A DNA stretch of 16,444 bases from the NCBI GenBank assembly GCA_030263555.1, contig SZPE01000096.1:1-16444 (forward strand), in the 5' to 3' direction. Position numbers and translations under genes: made by a program. Under the pieces are notes generated by a model. It was not told where the DNA came from. It did no database searches and worked only from the letters and a program-made list of their open reading frames with translations. The stretch is from CFX2 sp014338005. GTDB taxonomy: Bacteria > Chloroflexota > Anaerolineae > Aggregatilineales > Phototrophicaceae. This document shows positions 7,154-13,506 of the stretch, piece by piece (position 1 is the stretch's first letter; each line of letters opens with the position of its first letter).

Positions 7154-8629
7154 ATGGCGATCTCATTTGATATTACCACCCCGACCAATACCCTTATTCT
7201 GGACTCGAAGCGGCAGGCGAAAGCGTCCTTCACCGTCACCAATACCAGCGGCATCCCGGTTCAGGCGCGCGCGCGCGTCATTCCCGACGACCCCGCCACC
7301 CAATCCTGGTTCGCCATCCTGGGCGAGGCCGACCGCACCTTCGCGCCGGAACAGGCCAGCCAGTATACGGTGAACGTGGCCGCGCCGGAAAACGCGCCCG
7401 CCGGCACGTACACCTTCCGGCTGGCGATGGTGGAGGAGGAAGACCCGGATGGCAATTATTACGAAGGGCCGCCTGTGTCCTTCGCCGTCCGCGAGCCGCC
7501 CCTGGCCCCGCTGCCGCGCAACCTGCGTATTTTGCTCATCATCCTGGCAATTCTGGCCGCGCTGGTCATCCTGGGGCTGCTGGGCTGGGCGATTTTTTCC
7601 GCCCTCAGCCAGCGCGCGCCGGTCACGGCCACCGTCGCCCAGCCGGCGATGGCCGAACACAACGGCGTGCTTTATCTGGTCTACCGCAGCGATGAGGACA
7701 CGACGCTTTATTGGGCGCGCTACCGCATCGCCGATAAAGTGTGGGAAACCAGCCGCCCCGTCCCGGTCAACAACGCCCGCACGCCGACCGCCCCCGCGCT
7801 GGTGGAGTACGACGGCACGCTGTACCTGATGTTTCGCGGCGACCAGGATGAGCGCCTGTATATGACGACTTATGACATCCTGCTCAACCGCTGGTCGGAT
7901 GTCGCCCCCGTCCGCGATACCGACGGTAACGACCTGACCACCCGCACCAGCCCGGCGCTGGCCGAATGGAACGGGCGGCTGTACCTGGCACACCGGGGCG
8001 CTGCCGATACGCGCATCTTCTTTACCCATAAAGCCGTCCAGGATGCCGACTGGATGCCGGAATTGATCGTCTCTCATCCGGTGTTTTCCCCTGCTGGCGG
8101 CTCCGGCGAAGGATGGGCCAGCACGCTGGCCGCGCCGCTGCTGATCCAGGATGCCGGTATGTTGAATCTGTTTTACCTGCCGCTGGGCCGTAACAACGTG
8201 CAAACCCTGCGTTACGATCTGGGAACGTTTAGCTGGCAGCTTATCGGCTTGGTGACGGTCGTCAACCGGGGCGTCAGCCCTGGCACGTACCTGCTGCCGG
8301 AAATCCCGGCCATCGTCCTGCATGGTAACGCTACTTATATGGTTCACCAGCGCGACCCGCAGGCCCTATATTTCGCCGGCGCCAGCCTTGCCGGTTTCCG
8401 GCGGAACACCTGGGAGGACTTCGGCGCGATCACCATCATCACCGAGGACGATAAAGAGGTTGTGCTGGCCTCCGCCGTCGTCCCGGCGCTGGCCGAACAC
8501 GACGGCGTGCTGTATCTCATCCACACCGGGGGGTTAAACGACCCCCGGCTGCGCCTGTCCACTTACGATACACGCCTGCCAGAGGCCGAACGCCGCTGGG
8601 CCGGCAATCAGCCCATCGGCGGACAGTAA
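7154..8629 (+). CDS. Bitopic membrane protein: cytoplasmic Ig-like domain, TM helix, external lectin-like beta-propeller
   Basis: This 491-aa protein has no characterised homologue that I can name. Residues 1-115 form a beta-sandwich, Ig-like domain (ASFTVTNTSGIPVQARARV, then QYTVNVAAPENAPAGTYTFR). There is no signal peptide. A Pro-rich hinge with Arg residues precedes one transmembrane helix (about 124-150, rich in Leu/Ile). By the positive-inside rule the Ig-like domain is cytoplasmic and the C-terminus outside. Residues about 160-480 contain repeated blade motifs such as PAMAEHNGVLYLVYRS, PALVEYDGTLYLMFRG, PALAEWNGRLYLAHRG and PALAEHDGVLYLIHTG, the pattern of PLL/fucose-lectin-type propellers. 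It starts 8 bases after the CIS tail gene with an AGGAGG site, so it probably belongs to the CIS operon. I infer a membrane anchor or surface-sensing component. It could also be an unrelated adhesin. Confidence 0.82.
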   Translation: MAISFDITTPTNTLILDSKRQAKASFTVTNTSGIPVQARARVIPDDPATQSWFAILGEADRTFAPEQASQYTVNVAAPENAPAGTYTFRLAMVEEEDPDGNYYEGPPVSFAVREPPLAPLPRNLRILLIILAILAALVILGLLGWAIFSALSQRAPVTATVAQPAMAEHNGVLYLVYRSDEDTTLYWARYRIADKVWETSRPVPVNNARTPTAPALVEYDGTLYLMFRGDQDERLYMTTYDILLNRWSDVAPVRDTDGNDLTTRTSPALAEWNGRLYLAHRGAADTRIFFTHKAVQDADWMPELIVSHPVFSPAGGSGEGWASTLAAPLLIQDAGMLNLFYLPLGRNNVQTLRYDLGTFSWQLIGLVTVVNRGVSPGTYLLPEIPAIVLHGNATYMVHQRDPQALYFAGASLAGFRRNTWEDFGAITIITEDDKEVVLASAVVPALAEHDGVLYLIHTGGLNDPRLRLSTYDTRLPEAERRWAGNQPIGGQ

Positions 8630-8640
8630 ATCCGAGTATG

Positions 8641-8646
8641 AGGAGG
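8641..8646 (+). promoter_or_regulatory. Ribosome binding site fixing a TTG start
   Basis: A perfect AGGAGG lies 5 bases before the TTG at 8652. It supports this non-ATG start for the CARDB membrane protein, whose Ig-like domain begins directly after it in alignment with the N-terminus of the preceding paralogue. Confidence 0.75.
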
Positions 8647-8651
8647 GAGCC

Positions 8652-9935
8652 TTGTCCGGTTTGTTTGAAATCACAACCGAAGTGACGGAAACCGTCCCTC
8701 TCGATCAACAGAACCGGGGGGAAGTGCTGTTCAAGGTGGCAAACCTCAGCGGTCGCCCGCTGTATGTGCGGGCGCGCTGCCAGCCGGAAGAGGCGGATAC
8801 CCAGGACTGGTTCTCGTTCACCACCCCGGCGGAACGGCATCTGACCATCGCCGACATCGCCTTTTACACCGTCAAAATCGCCGCGCCCCCGCTGGCCGTC
8901 CTCGGTCGCTACCAGTTCCAACTGGTGGTCGAGGAACGCGACAAAGCCGAGCAGAATTTTTCGACCGGGCCGGGGGTCACGTTTGAAGTTATTAAACCGC
9001 CGGCCCCGCCGCGCCCGCCGCTGCGCCTGCCCGATCTGTCGGCCATTCCGAAGTGGTTCGCCAACCTGCCGCGCCGGACGAAGCTGATCGCCGGCGGGGT
9101 GGCGCTGGCGGTCATCGTGCTGGCGATCATCATCGGCGTCATCCTGGCGATCACCCGCCCTGCCCGCCCCGATCTGGTCATCGAGTCGCTGGACGCCCAG
9201 CCGCTTGAAACCGAGGACGGTAATGTTTACCTGTTCACGGTTAATGTGGCGAACAGAGGGAACAAAAACTCCGGCGACTTCGTGTTGGGGTTTGAATCCA
9301 ACCCGGAAGATAAGGTGGATATGGGCTACCAGGAAGTGCCGTCCATCGAGCCGGGCGCGTCGCGGGCGATTGAGATGGTTGGGTATCTGCCGTTTTCCGG
9401 CGAGTTCGACAGCATCGTTATCACCTTTGTGGCCGACATCAACCTGCAAACCGACGAAGCCGAGGACAGCCGCGAGAACAATATCCAGTCGGTCAACGTC
9501 AGCCTGCCGCGCGGTTTCTTCCCCACGCCGACGCCGTTCTTTCGCCCCACACCGACGCCTTTTTTTGAGCCGACGCCGACCGCGCTTATTTTTCCCGATC
9601 TGGCGATTGTCGGTTTGAACATTGAAAGCGCGCCCATACGATTTCCGCCTTTTGGGACACTGTACAGGGCCGACGTGACGGTCGCCAACGTGGGCAGAAC
9701 GGATACTTTCGGCTTTGCTCCCATCGAAATCACCCTGCGCCTGGCGAGCAGCGGCAGCGTGATCGCGCGCGCGGTTATTGAGGGATTAAAACCGGGCGAA
9801 TCGGCGACGGTGCGTATGGAATGGGAAACCGACATTAACCAGATTGGCCCGCAGGATTACATGTTCACCGTTGACCCGAACAACGCCATCCCGGAGATGG
9901 ACGAGTCGAACAATACCTTGAGAACCGCAGCATAA
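8652..9935 (+). CDS. Bitopic membrane protein: cytoplasmic Ig-like domain, TM helix, two external CARDB domains
   Basis: The 427-aa protein is a partial paralogue of the preceding gene product. Residues 1-120 align with that protein's N-terminal domain (FEITT, KVANLSGRPLYVRAR, FYTVKIAAP, TGPGVTFEV), again with no signal peptide. A basic RRTK precedes the membrane helix (about 145-168), predicting N-in, C-out topology. Outside are two CARDB adhesion-type beta-sandwiches. The first covers about 175-290 and ends in a Glu/Asp-rich SRENN motif. The second covers about 315-427 and ends in NAIPEMDESNN, the CARDB hallmark. They are joined by a Pro-Thr linker with three PTPT units separated by Phe-containing spacers (about 290-312). 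The TTG start has a strong ribosome site. Sharing the inner domain but not the outer one suggests both proteins bind the same cytoplasmic partner, plausibly the CIS baseplate. That partner is inferred from position only. Confidence 0.82.
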   Translation: MSGLFEITTEVTETVPLDQQNRGEVLFKVANLSGRPLYVRARCQPEEADTQDWFSFTTPAERHLTIADIAFYTVKIAAPPLAVLGRYQFQLVVEERDKAEQNFSTGPGVTFEVIKPPAPPRPPLRLPDLSAIPKWFANLPRRTKLIAGGVALAVIVLAIIIGVILAITRPARPDLVIESLDAQPLETEDGNVYLFTVNVANRGNKNSGDFVLGFESNPEDKVDMGYQEVPSIEPGASRAIEMVGYLPFSGEFDSIVITFVADINLQTDEAEDSRENNIQSVNVSLPRGFFPTPTPFFRPTPTPFFEPTPTALIFPDLAIVGLNIESAPIRFPPFGTLYRADVTVANVGRTDTFGFAPIEITLRLASSGSVIARAVIEGLKPGESATVRMEWETDINQIGPQDYMFTVDPNNAIPEMDESNNTLRTAA

Positions 9936-9946
9936 GGACGCGGCAC

Positions 9947-10444
9947 TTGAACCAGCGCCTGCTCGTGATTCTGATCGTCGTGCTGATCGTGCTGTTCATC
10001 ATCGCCATCGTGATGGCCGCCGGGAACACCGAAAACCGCGCCAATCCGGGGCTGCTGGACGACTCGGAGGAAAACCCGCTCTCGCGGCTGCGCGTCAACC
10101 TGAGCCTGGATGACGTGGACTTGAGCGGCGGCGGCTGCGACCTGCTGGCGGAAGAAAGCGTGCTGGAAATGGACGAAAATGCCGAGTGCGAACTGGAGAT
10201 CAAACCGGCGCAGTTCCCCATCGGGCGCAAGCTGCGGCTGGAACTGCTGTCCGGTTCCGGCGTCACTCTGCGGCTGGAACAGCCGGACGCCGACCCGCCC
10301 GCGCTGGATGATACACGGAACTTCGCCAACCCCGACGACGTGGACGACGAAGGCGCAGTGGTGCTGAGCATTTTTAATTCCGGCGGCAGGCTCAGGCTGG
10401 AAAACTGCGCCGACCCAAACGGCTGCCGGGTGAAGCTGAATTGA
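9947..10444 (+). CDS. Small single-pass membrane protein with four-cysteine external domain
   Basis: I do not recognise this 165-aa protein. A hydrophobic helix occupies about residues 4-25 (rich in Ile, Leu, Val), with Arg4 on its N-side, so it is either a signal anchor or, less likely, a cleaved signal peptide. The outer part is acidic and probably beta-rich, with four cysteines: one in GGGCDL, one in AECEL and two in the C-terminal ENCADPNGC. They could form two disulfides outside the membrane. The TTG start at 9947 is preceded by AAGGA at 9934-9938, which overlaps the upstream stop, so the gene is the last of the plus-strand operon. Its stop lies 11 bases from the stop of the convergent gene. 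Position suggests a third membrane component of the CIS-linked set. Nothing in the sequence shows an enzyme. Confidence 0.72.
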   Translation: MNQRLLVILIVVLIVLFIIAIVMAAGNTENRANPGLLDDSEENPLSRLRVNLSLDDVDLSGGGCDLLAEESVLEMDENAECELEIKPAQFPIGRKLRLELLSGSGVTLRLEQPDADPPALDDTRNFANPDDVDDEGAVVLSIFNSGGRLRLENCADPNGCRVKLN

Positions 10445-10458
10445 GCGAGCGCGGCTCA
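10442..10458. terminator. Possible small bidirectional hairpin spanning two convergent stop codons
   Basis: The sequence TGAGC, 7 bases, GCTCA is an inverted repeat. The stop codon of each convergent gene lies in one arm. The stem is only 5 bp and there is no T-tract, so this is weak evidence for an intrinsic terminator. Confidence 0.2.
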
Positions 10459-11340
10459 GGTCGGCAGGTTCATCTCCGGCATATCGGGCAGTTCCGGCAG
10501 TTTGGGCAGCTTGGGCTGGAGGACGGCTAAAATGGCCGGGATTGCGCCGATGAGCAGGATAATCAGCCAGATGACGGCGATGATGCCCATGACGATGGCC
10601 GCCAGCGCGTCGGTGATGCTGACGAATACGTCCGGCGGAAAGCTGATGAGAAAACTGACGATGATGTTCGCCACGAACGAAGTCAGCAAAATGAGCATCA
10701 GGCCGCGATTTTGTAAAAATCGCTGGTGAGACAGGATGAGGACGACCGTGAAGGCGATTTTCAAAAACATCAATACCCCCAGCACCGCCATCGCGCCGCC
10801 CCGGTCGAAGGAGCCGAAGATGATGAAATACGCAATCGTGCCGAAGGGGAACGATAAAAACAGCATCACCATCAGCAGCAGCGCCGCGATGGCGATGAAG
10901 ATCAGCGCGATGCTGAGCAAAATCAGCAGGATCGAAAAAATCAGCGTCACGCAGCCCTGGGCCTTGCTGTGCAGCGCGGGCGGCAGCACCAGGCTGAGCG
11001 CGATCAACCCCAGCGTGAACATCATCACAGCGTCCACCAGCGCCATGTACCGGATGGCGAGGCCGGGCGGCTCGTCAATATCGCTGAATTTGTCGGCGAT
11101 TTCGTCCTTTTTATCCTCCATCAGCTTATTAATGCGTTCGCTCAGGTCGCTGTCCTCGCCAAAAATATCGTCCGAAATGCCGCCGATGGCGTCCACCGGG
11201 TTGATCGTGCCGCTGCGCCCTTGCAGCCGCGCCAGCAGGTCGGGGAACAGGGACAGGCTGAGCTGCACCGACAGCACCAGCAAAAACAATACCACCGCCG
11301 CCGCAAACAATGGAACCCGTAAATCTTTTTTGACGATCAT
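10456..11340 (-). CDS. Polytopic membrane protein of unknown function
   Basis: The protein (294 aa) is an integral membrane protein with about six or seven helices and no family I can name. The first helix lies at about 9-32. A hydrophilic acidic loop follows (about 33-95, with SDLSERINKLMEDKKDEI probably helical). The remaining helices fill about 98-275, and the tail is Pro-rich (LPKLPELPDMPEMNLPT). I chose ATG at 11340. The frame continues upstream to 11718, but that extension crosses the divergent gene, and the next ATG, at 11370, sits on the likely -10 promoter element. A GGCGGGG purine run lies 8 bases before the chosen ATG. It is convergent with the CIS-linked operon and divergent from the coiled-coil membrane protein gene. 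A functional link with either is possible but unproven. Confidence 0.78.
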   Translation of the reverse strand: MIVKKDLRVPLFAAAVVLFLLVLSVQLSLSLFPDLLARLQGRSGTINPVDAIGGISDDIFGEDSDLSERINKLMEDKKDEIADKFSDIDEPPGLAIRYMALVDAVMMFTLGLIALSLVLPPALHSKAQGCVTLIFSILLILLSIALIFIAIAALLLMVMLFLSFPFGTIAYFIIFGSFDRGGAMAVLGVLMFLKIAFTVVLILSHQRFLQNRGLMLILLTSFVANIIVSFLISFPPDVFVSITDALAAIVMGIIAVIWLIILLIGAIPAILAVLQPKLPKLPELPDMPEMNLPT

Positions 11341-11368
11341 CACATCATCCCCGCCGTTATCCACCCAC

Positions 11369-11398
11369 ATTGTAAACCGGGCTGAACATCCGCACCAA
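11369..11398 (-). promoter_or_regulatory. Candidate sigma-70-type promoter for the minus-strand membrane protein gene
   Basis: Read on the minus strand, TTGGTG (11393-11398) and TACAAT (11369-11374) are separated by 18 bases, close to the TTGACA/TATAAT consensus. Transcription would begin near 11362, giving a leader of about 20 bases before the ATG at 11340. This supports that start over the upstream alternatives. I could not pick a convincing plus-strand promoter in the same 87-bp region. Confidence 0.4.
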
Positions 11399-11427
11399 CC
11401 GGCGGCAGGTTTAAAGAGGAGTATCCT

Positions 11428-13413
11428 ATGGCTGTAGCAGCACCACCCGCCCCACCGACCGGCCTGGAAGCCCTTAGCGCCGGCGACCGCTTCTTCCGCA
11501 AGGGGCTTTCCGGCAGATCGTCCAGCGAGATCATTAACGGCCTGGGGCTGATCGCCATCCTCACCGGCGCGATTACCTCCAGCGCCTCCAACGAAATCCT
11601 GCGCGCCACCAGCATGATTATCGGCATCATCAGCGCCGGGCTGGTGGCGGGCGCGGGCGCGTTTTTGATGATCGAAACGCTGGACAACACCCACAAAAAC
11701 GACCAGTCCTGGTATCAAACACTGTTCGGTTTCCTGGCCGGCTTTTTTAACTTTTCGCTGGTCGGCGTCACCGGCGTGGCGGCTGCCGTCATCGGTTATG
11801 GGCTGACCGCCGACAGTTTTGTGACCACCAATAACACTCTGTTGGGTTTAACAGCCGGCGGCTGGTGGCTGAACGAACTGATGAACATCATCCTGTCCAG
11901 CATCGCCCGCAGCCGGCGGCCCGGCGGCGAACCGATTTTCACCCCGCGTTTCATCGTCGAAGTGGCTGCTTTTATCCTCAAGACTATCGGCGTCGCGCTC
12001 ATCCTCTCCGACGCCGGCACCTACCAGGGTGGCACAGCTACCCGCACGCTGAACTTCGTCGGCGTCGGCATCGCCGGGCTGGGCGTGCTGGTGAACTTCG
12101 GGCATGGCGTGTACACGGTTGGGCGCGCCGCTTTTGGCGAAGCCGAACGCCGCCCGCCGGATTATTGGACGCGCTGGCTGGGGCCGGGGTCGCGCGTGAC
12201 CGACGAGTTTATGAGCCTGGCGATTGCCGCCGGCGTCGGCCTGCCCATCCTCAATTCGCTGATAAACAATTCGCTCTGGCAGTCAATTAATATGGGACTG
12301 GCCGTCTCGGCGTCCTTTTTTGTGATCGCCTCCGGCGGGTGGGACTTCCTGCGCGCATCCCACTATCTCATCTACCGGCAGGGACAGTCTCCATCGCGCG
12401 GGTGGGAGCGGTTTAACGGCTTCGCGCTCATCTTCCGGGGACTGGCGGCATTAATCGGAGCCGGTTTTGCGCTGGCGGCCAACGTCTTGCTGTTTTTGAT
12501 ACTGGCCGGCGTCAGCCTGCCATCCTGGCGGCAGGATACCCTGACCATGCTGGTCACGGCGCTGAGCGCCTGGTTGATCGCCGAACTCATCAACCTGCTG
12601 TTTAACCCCGCCCGCATCTTCTCCGCCCAACGCCCTGCCGGGCGCTCATTAGCAAACATACGTTATATCGCGCTCATCGGTGCCGAAATCCTCCTGGCGC
12701 TGGGGAAAATTGTCGCCATCATCGTCCTGTTTTCGGCTTCCCGCAGCAGCACCGGATGGGAAAACACCACCAACGCCGCCGCCGGCCTGCTTACCTGGGT
12801 TATATCCATCGGGCTGGCGATCATACTGGCGCTGTTTTTTCTGCGGACGAACGCTTGGACGGTGCGTAATCTATTCGTCGCTCCACAGCGGCCTGATGAT
12901 TACACCGCTCCACAGCTTGGCGGGTTTTTGCAGGCCGAGCAGTTCGACAAAGTAACTTTCAAGCAGCTTGAAGCTCACGCGCGGCGGCTCCGGTTTGACC
13001 GTGACCAGTTTCAACAGCAGGTCAACCAGCTTCAACAGCAGCTTCTTCAGGCGAATAACGACCTTGCCACCCGCACCCAGGAACGCGACCAGTTCCAACT
13101 GGAGCGCGATCAGGCGCGCAACGATCTCGTCACCCGCACCCAGGAGCGCGACCAGGCGCGTCAGGAGCGCGATCAGGCGCGCAACGATCTCGTCACCCGC
13201 ACCCAGGAACGCGACCAGGCGCGTCAGGAGCGCGACACCCGCACCCAGGAACGTGACCAAGCACGCAACGACCTCGCCACCCGCACCCGCGAACGCGACC
13301 AGGCGCGCCAGGAACGCGACACCGCGCAGCGCGATTTGCAGGCCGAACGCGATGCCCACGCCAAAACGAAGGCGGCACTCAAAGACTGTGAGGAGAAGCT
13401 GAAAAAACAATAA
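11428..13413 (+). CDS. Polytopic membrane protein with long C-terminal heptad-repeat coiled coil
   Basis: I do not recognise this 661-aa protein. After a short Pro/Ala-rich start, residues about 35-475 contain roughly ten to twelve hydrophobic helices with few charged residues. I see no transporter or enzyme signature. A basic segment after the last helix (NAWTVRNLF) suggests that the C-terminal tail is cytoplasmic. From about 510 to 660 the protein is one long coiled coil: first Gln-rich (FQQQVNQLQQQLLQ), then repeats of heptads such as TQERDQA, RQERDQA and RNDLVTR, ending in KDCEEKLKKQ. The ATG follows AGAGGAG at 11415-11421. The coiled coil, perhaps 20 nm long, could scaffold or oligomerise the membrane part. 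The gene lies just beyond the CIS-linked block and is transcribed in the same direction, but separated from it by the opposing gene. Confidence 0.82.
   Translation: MAVAAPPAPPTGLEALSAGDRFFRKGLSGRSSSEIINGLGLIAILTGAITSSASNEILRATSMIIGIISAGLVAGAGAFLMIETLDNTHKNDQSWYQTLFGFLAGFFNFSLVGVTGVAAAVIGYGLTADSFVTTNNTLLGLTAGGWWLNELMNIILSSIARSRRPGGEPIFTPRFIVEVAAFILKTIGVALILSDAGTYQGGTATRTLNFVGVGIAGLGVLVNFGHGVYTVGRAAFGEAERRPPDYWTRWLGPGSRVTDEFMSLAIAAGVGLPILNSLINNSLWQSINMGLAVSASFFVIASGGWDFLRASHYLIYRQGQSPSRGWERFNGFALIFRGLAALIGAGFALAANVLLFLILAGVSLPSWRQDTLTMLVTALSAWLIAELINLLFNPARIFSAQRPAGRSLANIRYIALIGAEILLALGKIVAIIVLFSASRSSTGWENTTNAAAGLLTWVISIGLAIILALFFLRTNAWTVRNLFVAPQRPDDYTAPQLGGFLQAEQFDKVTFKQLEAHARRLRFDRDQFQQQVNQLQQQLLQANNDLATRTQERDQFQLERDQARNDLVTRTQERDQARQERDQARNDLVTRTQERDQARQERDTRTQERDQARNDLATRTRERDQARQERDTAQRDLQAERDAHAKTKAALKDCEEKLKKQ
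13054..13329 (+). repeat. In-frame 63-bp tandem repeat encoding 21-residue (three-heptad) units
   Basis: The segment AACGA(C/T)CT(T/C)G begins at 13057, 13120 and 13183, exactly 63 bases apart. It recurs at 13267, 84 bases later (63 + 21). All offsets are multiples of 21 bases, so the reading frame and the heptad register are preserved. The units encode (A)RNDLVTRTQERDQARQERDQ with small changes. The near-identical DNA suggests recent copy-number change by slippage or unequal recombination. Confidence 0.85.
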
Positions 13414-13443
13414 AGGCGGCTGGCTCGTTTTCGCGCGGCGTTC

Positions 13444-13449
13444 TACAAT
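13444..13449 (+). promoter_or_regulatory. Candidate -10 element upstream of the penicillin-binding protein gene
   Basis: TACAAT, one mismatch from TATAAT, is followed by a purine start-site region near 13456. A poor -35 (CTGGCT, 18 bases upstream at 13420-13425) makes this only a tentative promoter. Confidence 0.3.
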
Positions 13450-13460
13450 AAGGTAGACTC

Positions 13461-13485
13461 AAAGGGCGGGGGAATCTCGCCCTTT
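13461..13485 (+). terminator. Hairpin in the intergenic region (terminator or leader structure)
   Basis: AAAGGGCG and CGCCCTTT form an 8-bp stem around a 9-base loop, followed by one more T. It lies about 50 bases after the coiled-coil gene and just before the penicillin-binding protein gene. The short T-run makes it a modest intrinsic terminator. If the TACAAT at 13444 is used, it would sit at the 5' end of the downstream transcript. Confidence 0.45.
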
Positions 13486-13506
13486 TGTGATGTGGAGCGC
13501 CGCCTG

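Noticed and set aside
7163..8347. Minus-strand open frame of 394 codons opposite the propeller membrane protein
   Set aside because: It is antisense to a gene with evident repeated blade motifs and a TM helix. The antisense translation is Arg/Gln-rich and unstructured.
11341..11718. Upstream extension of the minus-strand polytopic protein to 11718
   Set aside because: It would cross the divergent gene start, run through the likely promoter and add non-membrane Ala/Gly-rich sequence. The ATG at 11340 has a purine-rich site and is followed by a natural TM start.
13054..13329. CRISPR-like repeat array
   Set aside because: The repeats are contiguous, in frame, and encode coiled-coil heptads, with no spacers of unrelated sequence and no cas genes nearby.
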